Assembly (NCBI GenBank): GCA_902534325.1
Contig: CACAPQ010000019.1
Span: forward strand, 1-46,298
Length of the DNA: 46,298 nt
Direction of reading: 5' to 3'
DNA from: Paracoccaceae bacterium
GTDB taxonomy: Bacteria > Pseudomonadota > Alphaproteobacteria > Rhodobacterales > Rhodobacteraceae
Position 1 is the first letter of the stretch. Each line of letters opens with the position of its first letter. Under the pieces are notes generated by a model. The model had not been told where the DNA came from. It did not search any database and was given only the letters and a program-made list of their open reading frames with translations. The position numbers and the translations under genes are program-made. This document shows, one piece after another, positions 1 to 9,921 of the stretch.

Positions 1-1
1 A

Positions 2-775
2 AAAGCATCAGTAGCAGAAGGATTAAAAAGTGACGGCGCCATCATTATAAATGATGACATTCCAACGGTAGAGACGGTTAAGTTGAAAATAATTTCTTAT
101 AATTTTAGTCCTATTTGCTACGGATCAAAAGATAAAGGAAATAGAATATTAAATATCGATGAAATAAATGATGGAATAAAAATATTGAGCTTAATTGAGG
201 GTAAGGAGCAACGGTTTAATTTAAATACTACAGCAATTCACTTTGCGAACAATGCTTTAGGAGCTCTAATAGTTGCAAAGACACTTAATTGCGACACTTC
301 GAAAGCCTGTGAGAGCCTTCAAACGTGGGTGCCTGGTGTTGGACGAGGTTCTGTTAAAAAAATAAATTTAAGTCAAATCGGATTTATTGACCTGATTGAT
401 GACGGATATAATGCAAATCCAGCTTCAATTTCTTCAGCATTAAATACACTAGGCAAGAGTAAAGCTAAACGCAGAATCGCAATACTTGGTGATATGAAGG
501 AATTGGGGCCTTCTGAAATAGATTACCATAAGAAAATAGCGTCCTTCGCTGTAATATCTAAACTGGATTGCATCCATACTGTAGGGCCCCTCATGGAATA
601 TTTGTATGATATTTTGCCTGAAGAGAAGCGTGGTTTTCATTTCAAAAAGTCCATAGATGTTGTGCCTTTTTTAGATACGATTCTTAAAGGTGGTGATTGC
701 TTACTGGTAAAAGCTTCTTTAAGTGTTGGTATGAAAGAGATTTCGGACGCAATCGCCAATTTGGAATGCCCTTAA
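2..775 (+). CDS. murF: UDP-MurNAc-tripeptide--D-Ala-D-Ala ligase MurF (3' part)
   Basis: MurF adds D-Ala-D-Ala to UDP-MurNAc-tripeptide, the last cytoplasmic step of the peptidoglycan precursor. The frame is open from base 2, so the 5' end (ATP-binding P-loop included) lies outside the window; about 257 residues remain. Seen: the Mur-ligase central-domain pattern HFANNALGALIVAKTL, the C-terminal-domain motif DDGYNANPASISSAL, the AILGDMKELG segment and the terminal VKASLSVGM, all typical of MurF rather than MurC, MurD or MurE. It sits 19 bp upstream of mraY, the standard dcw order. A TTG at 83 is inside the gene and is not a start, because the translation before it (GAIIINDD) continues the MurF fold. 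Confidence 0.95.
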   Translation, partial: KASVAEGLKSDGAIIINDDIPTVETVKLKIISYNFSPICYGSKDKGNRILNIDEINDGIKILSLIEGKEQRFNLNTTAIHFANNALGALIVAKTLNCDTSKACESLQTWVPGVGRGSVKKINLSQIGFIDLIDDGYNANPASISSALNTLGKSKAKRRIAILGDMKELGPSEIDYHKKIASFAVISKLDCIHTVGPLMEYLYDILPEEKRGFHFKKSIDVVPFLDTILKGGDCLLVKASLSVGMKEISDAIANLECP

Positions 776-794
776 TAAAGTCTAAGGAAAAAAA

Positions 795-1877
795 ATGTTA
801 TATTGGTTAACTCAACTTTCAGATGGAGGCGACTTTTTCAACTTGTTCCGTTACATTACTTTCCGAGCTGGAGGCGCTTTTTTTACAGCCTTACTGTTTG
901 GATTTTTATTTGGAAGACCTTTAATTAATGTTCTTCGAAAAAAACAAGGAAAAGGCCAACCTATTAGAGATGATGGCCCATCATCGCATTTTGAAAAAGC
1001 TGGAACCCCAACAATGGGAGGTTTGCTCATCTTGATTTCCTTACTGTTTGCAACCTGTTTGTGGGCCAGGCTGGACAATATTTTTATTTGGATTGTTATT
1101 CTAGTTACACTTAGTTTTGGAATGATAGGTTTTGCTGACGATTATTCTAAAGTAGCAAAACAAAATACAAAAGGCGTTCCTGGTCGAATACGTTTGCTTC
1201 TCGGTTTTATTATCTCAGCCATTGCAGCTTATTTTGCCGCCATTAATCATCCAGAAGCTTTACAGTATAAACTGGCTTTACCAGTTTTTAAGGATACTTT
1301 GTTACATCTTGGGGTGTTGTTCATTCCATTCTCGATGATTGTAGTTGTTGGTGCTGCAAATGCAGTAAATTTAACTGATGGATTAGATGGTCTTGCTATA
1401 ATGCCTGTGATGATCGCAGCATTAGCATTAGGCGTTATTGCTTACGCCGTAGGCCGCGTAGACTTTACTAATTATTTAGATGTCCACTATGTGCCCGGCA
1501 CGGGAGAATTATTGATATTTTGTTCTGCTCTTTTTGGCGGTGGTTTGGGTTTCTTGTGGTACAATGCTCCCCCAGCAGCAGTTTTTATGGGTGACACGGG
1601 TGCTCTTTCTTTGGGGGGAGCTTTGGGTTCAATTGCAGTGGTAACAAAGCATGAAATAGTCTTAGCAATAGTAGGTGGTTTATTTGTGGTAGAGGCTTTG
1701 TCCGTAATTATTCAAGTTGCATATTTTAAGGCAACTGGGCGAAGGGTTTTCCTGATGGCGCCTATTCATCATCATTTTGAGAAAAAAGGCTGGGCGGAAC
1801 CTCAAATTGTTATTCGTTTTTGGATCATTTCTTTGATTTTAGCTATGATTGGCCTTGCGACACTAAAGGTTAGATAA
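795..1877 (+). CDS. mraY: Phospho-N-acetylmuramoyl-pentapeptide transferase MraY
   Basis: MraY transfers phospho-MurNAc-pentapeptide to undecaprenyl phosphate, making lipid I at the inner membrane. The 360-residue length is normal for the family. Seen: about ten hydrophobic segments; PTMGG at 72-76; the aspartate pair DD at 115-116; NLTDGLDGL at 192-200; [12 protein letters not shown] from 264 with the catalytic-region Asp267; and the cytoplasmic loop [13 protein letters not shown] from 321 with the His triad at 325-327. A TAAGGA stretch precedes the ATG. The gene lies between murF and murD with only 14 bp to murD, so it is probably cotranscribed with both. Confidence 0.98.
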   Translation: MLYWLTQLSDGGDFFNLFRYITFRAGGAFFTALLFGFLFGRPLINVLRKKQGKGQPIRDDGPSSHFEKAGTPTMGGLLILISLLFATCLWARLDNIFIWIVILVTLSFGMIGFADDYSKVAKQNTKGVPGRIRLLLGFIISAIAAYFAAINHPEALQYKLALPVFKDTLLHLGVLFIPFSMIVVVGAANAVNLTDGLDGLAIMPVMIAALALGVIAYAVGRVDFTNYLDVHYVPGTGELLIFCSALFGGGLGFLWYNAPPAAVFMGDTGALSLGGALGSIAVVTKHEIVLAIVGGLFVVEALSVIIQVAYFKATGRRVFLMAPIHHHFEKKGWAEPQIVIRFWIISLILAMIGLATLKVR

Positions 1878-1891
1878 AAAGTTTTACAGAA

Positions 1892-3283
1892 ATGATACCA
1901 GCTCAAAATGTGAAAAATACAAACTATGCTATTTTGGGGTTAGGGCGGTCTGGGCTATCCGCAGCTACGGCTCTAAAAGCAGGTGGGGCATCAATTTTAT
2001 GCTTAGATGATAACATCAAAAATCTAAAAATAGCTGAAGATTTGGGTTTTACTTGTACTGTTCCCGAAAAAATAAACTGGAGTGAAATAGACGTCCTATT
2101 GGTTAGTCCCGGTGTACCTTATCACCATCCAAAGCCTCATTTTGTTGTTTCTGCAGCCATTGAAAATGGAGTAGCAATAGATAATGATATTGGCTTATTT
2201 TTTAAGTCTATTGGTTCGGCTGATTGGGAAAAATTTGAGTCTATACCAAAAATAATTGCAGTAACTGGATCTAACGGAAAATCTACAACTAGTGCTTTAA
2301 TTCATCACATACTACAGTATGAAAACCGTCCTTCTCAACTAGCTGGCAATATTGGTAAAGGTGTTTTTGATCTGGAGCCTTTAACTGATGGTGAGACTGT
2401 AATTTTGGAGCTTTCTTCTTATCAAACTGAAGTTGCAAATAGTTTAACGCCTGATGTCGCAGTTTTTACAAACTTTACACCTGATCACTTAGATCGGCAT
2501 GGTGGTATAGGAGGTTATTATGCGGCGAAGAAACGTCTTTTTATTTCTGGTTGTCCTGATCGTTCGGTGATTGGAGTGGATGAATTTGAAGGGAAGCTTT
2601 TGGCTCAGGAACTTGCTGATTATTTGCACGATGATCGCATTATTAGAGTGTCTAGTTCTAGAAAAATTACTAATCTAGGCTGGACTGTTTTTGCCAATAA
2701 TGGATTTTTGTCGGAGTACAGACGAGGAAAACAAGTAGCTTCTTTAGATCTTCGTAAATGTAGTGCTTTGCAAGGTTCACACAACCATCAAAATGCTTGT
2801 GCGGCTTATGCTGCTGTTCGTACTCTAGGAGTAGGGCCACGTTCAGTTGAAAAGGCTTTAAAGAGTTTTACTGGTCTGGCACATAGGTCACAATTAGTAG
2901 CACAAATTAGCGGAGTAGTTTTCATAAATGATAGCAAGGCTACAAACGTAGATAGTGCTATGAAAGCACTTGAAACCTTTCCAAAAATCCGCTGGATATG
3001 TGGTGGTGAGCTAAAAGAGGAGGATATTTCTCGACTTAATAATGTGCTAAAAAATGTTAAAAAAGCATATGTTATTGGCGCTAATCCAGCAAAATTTTCT
3101 TCGCAGATCAGTTGTGAATTTGAGATTTGCAATACCATGGATATAGCTGTTAAAAAAGCATTTAATGATGCCAAGGACAGTGAAACTGTTTTGCTTGCAC
3201 CCGCTGCGGCTAGTTTCGATCAATTCAGTTCGTTTGAAGAGCGAGGAAAGGCTTTTGAGCATGAAATAAAAAAGCTAATGTGA
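1892..3283 (+). CDS. murD: UDP-N-acetylmuramoylalanine--D-glutamate ligase MurD
   Basis: MurD adds D-Glu to UDP-MurNAc-L-Ala using ATP in the cytoplasm. The protein has 463 residues, as expected. Seen: N-terminal Rossmann-like UMP-binding start (AILGLGRSGLSAA); P-loop GSNGKST at 126-132; ELSSYQ at 173-178; NFTPDHLDRHG at 194-204; YAAKKRLF at 210-217, which holds the lysine expected to be carbamylated; and in the C-terminal domain NDSKATNVDSAM and LAPAAASFDQFSSFEERG. A methionine at the start is only weakly supported by a ribosome site, but the fold begins about ten residues later, so little could be missing. A 169-bp gap follows before ftsW, an unusual break in the otherwise packed cluster. 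Confidence 0.98.
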   Translation: MIPAQNVKNTNYAILGLGRSGLSAATALKAGGASILCLDDNIKNLKIAEDLGFTCTVPEKINWSEIDVLLVSPGVPYHHPKPHFVVSAAIENGVAIDNDIGLFFKSIGSADWEKFESIPKIIAVTGSNGKSTTSALIHHILQYENRPSQLAGNIGKGVFDLEPLTDGETVILELSSYQTEVANSLTPDVAVFTNFTPDHLDRHGGIGGYYAAKKRLFISGCPDRSVIGVDEFEGKLLAQELADYLHDDRIIRVSSSRKITNLGWTVFANNGFLSEYRRGKQVASLDLRKCSALQGSHNHQNACAAYAAVRTLGVGPRSVEKALKSFTGLAHRSQLVAQISGVVFINDSKATNVDSAMKALETFPKIRWICGGELKEEDISRLNNVLKNVKKAYVIGANPAKFSSQISCEFEICNTMDIAVKKAFNDAKDSETVLLAPAAASFDQFSSFEERGKAFEHEIKKLM

Positions 3284-3452
3284 TGTAAAATATTTTTTAG
3301 CTAAAAATTAAAAATTTGACAAAATCTTCAAAAAAAAAAGTAAACAAAAAAGAAAAAATTTATTTCTGCTAGCTTTTGATGAATAATTTAGCTAACAGTA
3401 GTTAATTGATCTTGGACAACCAAGGCGTGGAAGAGGTAATAAGGCAGAGACC
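3284..3452 (+). promoter_or_regulatory. murD-ftsW intergenic gap, possible internal promoter
   Basis: This very AT-rich 169-bp gap separates murD from ftsW. It holds a consensus -35 hexamer TTGACA at 3316-3321 and a TAAACA 19 bp downstream as a poor -10 candidate, a run of ten A at 3330-3339, and the 9-nt word TTTAGCTAA twice (3296-3304 and 3387-3395). No convincing terminator hairpin is visible. A promoter that re-starts transcription for ftsW-murG-murC is plausible but unproven; in such AT-rich DNA these matches can be chance. Confidence 0.25.
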
Positions 3453-4613
3453 ATGACAGAAATGGTTCATGGAGCAGCACCTAGCTCAAGTGGCGAAGCT
3501 ATACTATCGCGTTGGTGGCGTACAACTGATTTGTGGACCATGACGTGTATTCTATTATTATTCTCGATTGGTTTGCTCCTCGGTTTTGCAGCTTCTCCCC
3601 CGTTAGCCGAAAAAAATGGGTTTGCTCCATTCCATTATGTGGAAAGACAGATTATTTTTGGTTCGTTATCGATGCTAACTATGATTGCATTGTCTATGAT
3701 GTCGGTAGATTTAGTGAGAAGATTGGCAGTAATTGGTTTTGTTTTTTCGTTTATCGGCCTCATGTTACTTCCTATTTTTGGAACCGATTTTGGAAAGGGA
3801 GCAACGCGTTGGTACACTTTGGGATTTGCCTCCTTACAACCCTCCGAATTCTTGAAACCTTGTTTTTTGGTTGTAACTGCGTGGATGATTTCAGCTTCTA
3901 AAGAGATTAATGGTCCTCCGGGAAAACTAATTTCATTTGTATTGACTATAGTCATTTCAGCATTTCTTGTTTTTCAACCAGATTTTGGGCAAGCCTGTTT
4001 AATCTTGTTTGGTTGGTCAGTCGTATACTTTGTAGCAGGAGCTCATATTCTTCTCCTTATTGGAGTAGCAGCTGCAACAATAGGTTTGGGTTCTTTCGCC
4101 TATAATTATTCAGAACATTTTGCCAGGAGAATAGATGGTTTTTTATCCCCGGATTTAGACCCTAAAACCCAGTTAGGATATGCCACAAACGCCATTCAAG
4201 AGGGTGGATTTTTTGGTGTGGGTGTGGGAGAGGGCCAAGTCAAGTGGTCTCTTCCAGATGCTCATACTGATTTTATCATTGCCGTTGCTGCTGAAGAGTA
4301 TGGATTTGTCCTAGTTGGACTAATTTTGGCTATATATGGTACTATTGTATGTATTTCGTTGGTCCGATTACTGCGTGAGCGAGATATATTTGTGCGCCTG
4401 GCTGGAACAGGACTAGTTTGTATGTTTGGGATTCAAGCTGTTATTAATATTGGTGTGGCTGCGAGATTATTACCAGCAAAGGGCATGACTTTACCTTTTG
4501 TAAGCTATGGGGGTTCTTCTTTAATTGCTGGTGGCATTGCCATAGGAATTTTACTCGCTTTAACCCGAAGCCGACCTCAAAAAAATGTAGCTGATATTTT
4601 TATCAAGGGATAA
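3453..4613 (+). CDS. ftsW: Septal peptidoglycan glycosyltransferase FtsW
   Basis: FtsW is the SEDS-family lipid II polymerase of the divisome, an integral inner-membrane protein working with FtsI. It has 386 residues and about ten hydrophobic segments. Seen: GATRW at 116-120, QPSEFLKP at 129-136, QPDFGQ at 175-180, the periplasmic-loop motif LPDAHTDFIIAVAAEEYGF from 267 with the Asp269 expected to be essential in SEDS polymerases, and LPAKGMTLPFVSYGGSS at 340-356. The context in the dcw cluster separates it from its paralogue RodA. The N-terminus MTEMVHGA resembles remembered roseobacter FtsW, supporting the first ATG; an ATG nine bases downstream is the alternative. murG follows after 3 bp. 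Confidence 0.96.
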   Translation: MTEMVHGAAPSSSGEAILSRWWRTTDLWTMTCILLLFSIGLLLGFAASPPLAEKNGFAPFHYVERQIIFGSLSMLTMIALSMMSVDLVRRLAVIGFVFSFIGLMLLPIFGTDFGKGATRWYTLGFASLQPSEFLKPCFLVVTAWMISASKEINGPPGKLISFVLTIVISAFLVFQPDFGQACLILFGWSVVYFVAGAHILLLIGVAAATIGLGSFAYNYSEHFARRIDGFLSPDLDPKTQLGYATNAIQEGGFFGVGVGEGQVKWSLPDAHTDFIIAVAAEEYGFVLVGLILAIYGTIVCISLVRLLRERDIFVRLAGTGLVCMFGIQAVINIGVAARLLPAKGMTLPFVSYGGSSLIAGGIAIGILLALTRSRPQKNVADIFIKG

Positions 4614-4616
4614 ATT

Positions 4617-5717
4617 GTGGAGACAAAACCTTTAGCAGTATTATCAGCTGGTGGAACGGGTGGGCATATGTTTCCTGCTCAGGCTTTAGCTGAGGAGCTT
4701 TTAATTCGGGGTTGGGAGGTCAAGCTTTCGACGGATCTAAGAGGGGCTAGATTTACAAAAAATTTTCCTCAGGCGGTAAAAATTGAAACAGTTTCCTCGG
4801 CAACTTTCGCTAAACACGGAATAATAAAAAAAATAAAAACTATTTTCTTAATTTTATTTGGTATTTTTGCAACTCTAAAGACGTTTCGGAAGCACCGGCC
4901 TCGCATCATCGTTGGCTTTGGTGGTTATCCTACAATTCCTGCGCTTGCCGCGTCGATTTTTATGAGTTTACCAAGAATTATCCACGAACAAAATGGAATT
5001 TTGGGAAGGGTTAACCAATTATTTGCTAAAAAAGTTCATTTGGTTGCTTGTGGTACTTGGCCAACAATTATTCCTGAAAATATAAAGTATGAACATATTG
5101 GCAACCCAGTTAGAAAAGAAGTTTTGGTTCGCTCAGGTTCGCCCTATATCCCTCCTGGTAATCACCCTATGTCTATTTTAATAATGGGCGGGTCTCAAGG
5201 TGCTAAGATTTTTTCAAATATTGTTCCAGAGGCTATATGTACTTTGCCGGACGAATTACTAAAGTATATTCGTGTTTTTCAACAAGCGCGTGAAGAAGAT
5301 TGTCAGCGCGTTAAGTCATATTATTTCACCAAAGGGATTACATGCGAAGTTCTTCCCTTCTTTGATAATATAGCTTCCCATCTGAGCGAAGCGCAGCTTA
5401 TCATATCTAGGTCGGGGGCATCTTCCGTTGCTGAGATTGGATTGATTGGACGCCCGTCAATTCTAATTCCGCTTGGTTCTGCAATAAGAGATGAGCAAAC
5501 TTTGAATGCCGGTCATTTGAAAAAATTACGAGCCGCTACGGTAATCGCTGAGCATAACTTAACAGTTAAAAAGCTTAATAAAGCTATTTTAAAAATTCTT
5601 TCTTCACCCAAAAATGCGAGTAAGATGGCCGCTAATGCGCACAAAACAGTTGTGCTGGACGCCGCTAAGAAATTAGCTGACCGTGTTGAAGAGATATCGG
5701 GATATAGCAATAGATGA
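4617..5717 (+). CDS. murG: UDP-GlcNAc:lipid I N-acetylglucosaminyltransferase MurG
   Basis: MurG converts lipid I to lipid II on the cytoplasmic face of the inner membrane (GT28, GT-B fold). The start is a GTG three bases after the ftsW stop; 366 residues. Seen: glycine-rich [11 protein letters not shown] at 11-21, [14 protein letters not shown] from 100, [12 protein letters not shown] from 122 (HEQN at 123-126), the second glycine loop [10 protein letters not shown] at 191-200, and the donor-binding [10 protein letters not shown] at 264-273 followed by [14 protein letters not shown]. The RDEQ segment replaces the DHQ seen in many MurG proteins, a variation that I recall from Rhodobacterales. 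It overlaps murC by four bases (ATGA), implying coupled translation. Confidence 0.97.
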   Translation: METKPLAVLSAGGTGGHMFPAQALAEELLIRGWEVKLSTDLRGARFTKNFPQAVKIETVSSATFAKHGIIKKIKTIFLILFGIFATLKTFRKHRPRIIVGFGGYPTIPALAASIFMSLPRIIHEQNGILGRVNQLFAKKVHLVACGTWPTIIPENIKYEHIGNPVRKEVLVRSGSPYIPPGNHPMSILIMGGSQGAKIFSNIVPEAICTLPDELLKYIRVFQQAREEDCQRVKSYYFTKGITCEVLPFFDNIASHLSEAQLIISRSGASSVAEIGLIGRPSILIPLGSAIRDEQTLNAGHLKKLRAATVIAEHNLTVKKLNKAILKILSSPKNASKMAANAHKTVVLDAAKKLADRVEEISGYSNR

Positions 5718-7117
5718 ATTCACTAACAAATCTTCCAATAAATATAGGCGCAATACATTTTGTGGGTATTGGTGGTATTGGGATGTCTGGGATTGCCGAA
5801 GTTTTATTAAACTTGAATTATAAAGTTCAGGGCTCTGATATCAAAAAAAGTCCCATTACAGAACGATTAGAAAAATTAGGCATTAAAATTTTCTATGAGC
5901 ATGATGCTTCGAACCTCAAAAAAGCCGCCGTTATTGTTATTTCTACAGCAGTTTCAGAGTGTAACCCAGAATTAGTGGGAGCTCGTAAAATAGGTATCCC
6001 AATTGTAAAAAGATCTGAAATGTTGGCTGAATTAATGCGGTTAAATTCAAACATAGCAATTGCTGGCACACATGGAAAAACCACTACTACAACATTAGTG
6101 GCAACGTTACTCGATGGAGGAGGGCTAGATCCAACGGTAATAAATGGTGGCATCATCCACGCTTACGGCTCAAACGCTCGGCTCGGTCAGGGTGATTGGA
6201 TGGTTGTTGAAGCAGATGAGAGTGATGGTACGTTTAACCGTTTACCGGCAACTTTGGCAGTAGTCACAAACATAGATCCCGAGCATTTAGATCACTGGGG
6301 TGATTTCAAAATGCTACGTGAAGCTTTTTTTGATTTTGTATCAAACATTCCTTTTTATGGAGTTGCTTTTTGTTGCACTGATCATCCTGAAGTACAGGCT
6401 CTAGTTGGCAAAGTGACTGACAGACGAATTATAACTTATGGTTTTAATGCGCAAGCAGACGTCCGAGCCGTAAATGTAAAATTTATAGAAGGTGTTTCAT
6501 ACTTTGATGTCGTGTTACAGAAAGAGAATATTACTTTAGATCGCCTTTCCTTACCCATGCCAGGCGATCATAATATATCTAATTCTTTAGCGGCTATAGC
6601 AATAGCTCGCCATCTGGATATAGACAAGAAATCAGTTAAAAAATCGCTTTCACAATTTAAAGGTGTAAATAGGCGTTTCACTCAAGTTGCAGAATTAAAT
6701 GGGATAAAGATTATTGATGATTATGGACACCATCCCGTGGAAATATCTGCTGTATTAAGTGCCGCCAGACAGACTGCGGCAGGAAAAGTTTTCGCTATCC
6801 ATCAACCGCATCGGTATACGAGGCTAAATTCATTATTTGAAGATTTTTGCTCTTGTTTCAATGAGGCAGATTTTGTTGGTATAATGGATGTCTATTCTGC
6901 TGGCGAGGCTCCAATAGATGGAGCATCACGGTCAAATTTGGTAAATGGGCTGGTTAGGCATGGTCATAGAAATGTTTTCTCGATACAAAGTGAGGATGAT
7001 CTGGAAGCATTAATTAGACGACAGGCAAAAAGTGGAGATATAATAATTTTCTTAGGTGCTGGTACAATAAGCGCATGGGCAAATAATTTACCCTCACGAT
7101 TAAGTGATTTAGGATAA
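5714..7117 (+). CDS. murC: UDP-N-acetylmuramate--L-alanine ligase MurC
   Basis: MurC adds L-Ala to UDP-MurNAc, the first amino acid of the stem peptide. The protein has 467 residues. Seen: nucleotide-binding [14 protein letters not shown] at 16-29, P-loop GTHGKTTT at 118-125, EADESDGTF at 166-174, [11 protein letters not shown] at 186-196, and C-terminal [11 protein letters not shown] near 334-344 followed by [12 protein letters not shown] after the NIDPEHLD motif and DDYGHHP are typical of MurC and not of the other Mur ligases. The ATG overlaps the murG stop as ATGA. The gap to the murB start is about 50 bp and holds no convincing extra gene. Confidence 0.98.
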   Translation: MNSLTNLPINIGAIHFVGIGGIGMSGIAEVLLNLNYKVQGSDIKKSPITERLEKLGIKIFYEHDASNLKKAAVIVISTAVSECNPELVGARKIGIPIVKRSEMLAELMRLNSNIAIAGTHGKTTTTTLVATLLDGGGLDPTVINGGIIHAYGSNARLGQGDWMVVEADESDGTFNRLPATLAVVTNIDPEHLDHWGDFKMLREAFFDFVSNIPFYGVAFCCTDHPEVQALVGKVTDRRIITYGFNAQADVRAVNVKFIEGVSYFDVVLQKENITLDRLSLPMPGDHNISNSLAAIAIARHLDIDKKSVKKSLSQFKGVNRRFTQVAELNGIKIIDDYGHHPVEISAVLSAARQTAAGKVFAIHQPHRYTRLNSLFEDFCSCFNEADFVGIMDVYSAGEAPIDGASRSNLVNGLVRHGHRNVFSIQSEDDLEALIRRQAKSGDIIIFLGAGTISAWANNLPSRLSDLG

Positions 7118-7169
7118 AGGCACCCTAACTGAATTGTTTTTTTGCCAAACTGAAAGAAGTAGGTTTTTC

Positions 7170-8087
7170 ATGGTCTTTGATACACGTGGATCTCTAATAA
7201 AAAATAAAGATCTTTCACAAATCACATGGTTGCGAGTAGGGGGTCCTGCTGATTTATTTTTTATGCCTGCAGATATACAAGACCTAATTGATTTTTTGAA
7301 GATGCTTCCAAATGATGTCGATATTTTTCCTATAGGTGTGGGTAGTAACCTTATAATTAGGGATGGAGGAATAAGAGGGACAGTTATCAGGTTAGGAAAA
7401 GGATTTAAGAATATTTCTTTTGAGAATAATAAAATTATTGCCGGTGCTTCCGCTTTAGATGCTCATGTGGCCTCTAGAGCTGCGGATAATGGTTTAGATT
7501 TAACATTTCTTAGAACAATTCCTGGCTCGATTGGAGGCGCTATTAAGATGAACGCAGGATGCTACGGATCATACGTCGAAGATGTTTTAATTTCGGCTAA
7601 ACTTGTAACCCGTTCAGGTGAACTATTTGAATTATCGTCGAAAGATATAAAATTTTCTTATCGGGAATGTGATCTACCTCAGGACTGTATAATTCTAGAG
7701 GCTACTTTTAACGCCAATATTGGTGATCCATCAGCTTTACATCTTAAGATGCAAAATCAGTTGGCTAAAAGAGATGAAACTCAGCCAACTAAAGAGCGTA
7801 CTGCAGGAAGCACGTTTCGAAACCCTTCTGGTTTTTCTAGCACAGGAGAAATAGATGATTTGCATGATCTTACAGCATGGAAATTAATTGATGACGCTGG
7901 TATGCGTGGAGCAACTCATGGCGGAGCGAAAATTAGTGATAAGCATTCGAACTTTTTAATTAACACCGGCAACGCTACAGCTGATGACTTGGAAAGTTTA
8001 GGCGAGCAAGTAAGAAAAAGTGTTTTTCAAAAGAGTAAAGTTAAGTTACAATGGGAAGTAATAAGAATTGGTGAAACCAATCTATAA
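7170..8087 (+). CDS. murB: UDP-N-acetylenolpyruvoylglucosamine reductase MurB
   Basis: MurB is the FAD- and NADPH-dependent enzyme that reduces UDP-GlcNAc-enolpyruvate to UDP-MurNAc. I chose ATG 7170 (305 residues) because it has an AGTAGG ribosome site seven bases upstream and the domain ([13 protein letters not shown], residues 19-31) begins normally behind it; a TTG at 7134 in the same frame would add 12 unlikely residues. Seen: [13 protein letters not shown] at 56-68, [17 protein letters not shown] at 117-133, SYREC at 163-167 with the catalytic-region Arg165, GSTFRNP at 213-219 with the proton-donor Ser, and SDKHSNFL at 256-263. It is in the usual position between murC and ddl. Confidence 0.96.
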   Translation: MVFDTRGSLIKNKDLSQITWLRVGGPADLFFMPADIQDLIDFLKMLPNDVDIFPIGVGSNLIIRDGGIRGTVIRLGKGFKNISFENNKIIAGASALDAHVASRAADNGLDLTFLRTIPGSIGGAIKMNAGCYGSYVEDVLISAKLVTRSGELFELSSKDIKFSYRECDLPQDCIILEATFNANIGDPSALHLKMQNQLAKRDETQPTKERTAGSTFRNPSGFSSTGEIDDLHDLTAWKLIDDAGMRGATHGGAKISDKHSNFLINTGNATADDLESLGEQVRKSVFQKSKVKLQWEVIRIGETNL

Positions 8088-8137
8088 CGCATTTTTAGTT
8101 TAAATTATTTAGGCTATTAGTTTGCTAGTAGAGGCGA

Positions 8138-9058
8138 ATGATTATGTCGAGCAGGACAGGTCTCCACGTCGCAGTTGTTAAAGGCGGTCGCTCAGCTGAG
8201 CGACAGGTGTCATTAGTATCCGGCCGTGAATGTGCGGCTGCTTTGCGTCGTGTAGGATATAAAGTGAGCGAAGTTGATGCCGGTAGTGATTTACCAAAAG
8301 AGCTAGTTCAAGTTTCACCAGATATAATTTTTAATGCCTTGCATGGCAGATACGGAGAAGATGGATGCGTTCAGGGCTTATTTGAGTGGTTAGAAATTCC
8401 ATATACTCATTCTGGCGTTCAAGCTTCGGCTTTAGCAATGGATAAGAATGCTGCAAAAAAAATTTTTAAAACTGAAAATTTGCCCGTTGCGGAGAGTATT
8501 TGTACGTCTTCTGACATAGCATTTTCGGCACATTTAATGGAGCCGCCGTATGTAATAAAACCGGTAAATGAAGGGTCATCGGTTGGTGTTCATTTGGTTA
8601 TGCGAAACGATAATAATTTTTCTCTATTAGAAAAAAAATTTCCTGATCAAGTTTTGGTAGAAAAATTCATACCGGGTAGAGAATTGACCACAACTATCAT
8701 GGATGAGAAGTCTCTCGGTGTAACGGATATTATCACAGATGACTGGTATGATTATGAGGCCAAATATAACTTAGGAGCCTCAAAACATATTGTTCCAGCT
8801 GTTATCCCAAAAGAAATTTATGATGCTTGTGAAGATTTTGCTTTGCGCGCTCACTTGGCCCTAGGTTGTAAAGGAATATCTCGGGCTGATTTTCGGTGGG
8901 ATAAAAGTCTAGGTATTGATGGGCTATTTTTATTAGAAATAAATACTCAGCCCGGTATGACACCAACTTCTCTAAGTCCCGAACAGGCTAAAGTAAAAGG
9001 TATTTCTTTTGACAGTTTGTGCAACTGGATTGTGGAGGATGCCTCTTGCAACAGATAA
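8138..9058 (+). CDS. ddl: D-alanine--D-alanine ligase Ddl
   Basis: Ddl joins two D-Ala residues with ATP (ATP-grasp fold), supplying the dipeptide used by MurF. It has 306 residues. Seen: VVKGGRSAERQVSLVSG from 13 with Glu21, FNALHGRYGEDGCVQG from 65, the ATP-grasp PPYVIKPVNEGSSVGVHLV, EKFIPGRELTTTI, YDYEAKYNLGASKHIVPA, and metal-binding LLEINTQPGMTPTSLS from 265 (Glu267, Asn269). The start may be ATG 8138 or the in-frame ATG 8144; GTAGAGG just upstream fits 8138 slightly better by spacing, while remembered relatives begin MSSRT, which is the 8144 form. Its last codons contain the ribosome site and start of ftsQ. Confidence 0.97.
   Translation: MIMSSRTGLHVAVVKGGRSAERQVSLVSGRECAAALRRVGYKVSEVDAGSDLPKELVQVSPDIIFNALHGRYGEDGCVQGLFEWLEIPYTHSGVQASALAMDKNAAKKIFKTENLPVAESICTSSDIAFSAHLMEPPYVIKPVNEGSSVGVHLVMRNDNNFSLLEKKFPDQVLVEKFIPGRELTTTIMDEKSLGVTDIITDDWYDYEAKYNLGASKHIVPAVIPKEIYDACEDFALRAHLALGCKGISRADFRWDKSLGIDGLFLLEINTQPGMTPTSLSPEQAKVKGISFDSLCNWIVEDASCNR
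9034..9039 (+). promoter_or_regulatory. Ribosome binding site for ftsQ inside ddl
   Basis: GGAGGA lies within the last codons of ddl, seven bases before the TTG at 9046. It is the strongest Shine-Dalgarno match near ftsQ and decides the TTG start over an upstream in-frame GTG at 9019, which has no comparable site. The arrangement couples ftsQ translation to ddl. Confidence 0.7.
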
Positions 9059-9921
9059 GTTTTTCCAAATTCAGAAAACGTGATCCTGCTCCATCTCGCT
9101 TGAGATACAAATTCTCTAGATGGATGCTTTCCCCCGTAATAAAAAAAGCAGTATTTTATGGCTTTCCTTTAATTATTATAGCAATTTCCATTTTTATTTA
9201 TTTTCAAGATCAAAAAAACATAAAACATTTAGAAGAAGTAGCCTCTGATCTGTACCGAAAAGTAATTGAACGTCCTGAGTTTATGTTAGATGCGTTATCA
9301 ATTGAAGGGGCCAGTGATAGCCTAAATGCTGAGATAAGAGAAGTTTTAGGTTTGAACTTTCCAATTAGTTCTTTTGATTTAGACTTAGCCGAGTTGCATG
9401 AAAGGGTTTTGTCATTGCCTCCTGTTGAGATCGCTGAAGCGCATTTAAAAGGTGGAGGGATTCTACACATAAAGGTAGATGAAAAAACTCCGGCTTTACT
9501 ACTTAAGAAAGAATTTGGTTTTGATGTTTTAAGTGAGAATGGCGAATACATAAGGTCAGTATCTTCGCGTGAATATTTTCCAGCTCTACCCATCATAACA
9601 GGCGAGGGGGCAGAAAATGCTGCATCTCAAGCAATTGCCATTTTCAAAGCATTTTATCAAAAATTAGATCAGGTTCGCGGTTTGGTTTTTGTGGGAAAAA
9701 GACGCTGGAATATTATTATGACATCAGGTCAAGTGGTCATGTTACCTGAGAATGATCCACAGCAAGCTATTCAAAAAATTCTAATTTTAGATAAAGTAGA
9801 GCAAATTTTATCCCGTCAGATTACAGTTTTTGATTTTAGGCTTCCTTCTCGAATCACGCTAAGGATTCCATTAGATGAATATGGTCAAATGAATTCAGAA
9901 TTAATTGGAGTAAGAAATTGA
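9046..9921 (+). CDS. ftsQ: Cell division protein FtsQ
   Basis: FtsQ is a bitopic inner-membrane protein that recruits FtsB/FtsL and downstream divisome proteins. With the TTG start chosen here it has 291 residues and overlaps ddl by 13 bases. Seen: a basic cytoplasmic N-terminus containing FRKRDPAPSRLRYKF, one transmembrane segment at about 35-53 (FYGFPLIIIAISIFIYF), then a periplasmic POTRA-like region from about 65 (the IEGASDSLNAEIREVLG part) and a beta domain ending in FDFRLPSRITLRIP. An earlier GTG at 9019 would extend it by nine residues but has no ribosome site. FtsQ sequences diverge fast; position between ddl and ftsA makes the call secure. Confidence 0.92.
   Translation: MQQISFSKFRKRDPAPSRLRYKFSRWMLSPVIKKAVFYGFPLIIIAISIFIYFQDQKNIKHLEEVASDLYRKVIERPEFMLDALSIEGASDSLNAEIREVLGLNFPISSFDLDLAELHERVLSLPPVEIAEAHLKGGGILHIKVDEKTPALLLKKEFGFDVLSENGEYIRSVSSREYFPALPIITGEGAENAASQAIAIFKAFYQKLDQVRGLVFVGKRRWNIIMTSGQVVMLPENDPQQAIQKILILDKVEQILSRQITVFDFRLPSRITLRIPLDEYGQMNSELIGVRN

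Noticed and set aside
83..775. A complete gene starting with TTG at 83
   Set aside because: Sequence before the TTG continues MurF in the same frame; it is a 5'-truncated murF.
2806..3174. 122-codon minus-strand open frame inside murD
   Set aside because: It lies fully antisense to murD, which has all its motifs, and the translation shows no family pattern.
3330..3339. A10 run as a mobile-element or phase-variation tract
   Set aside because: It lies outside coding sequence in AT-rich DNA and has no flanking repeats; nothing indicates phase variation.
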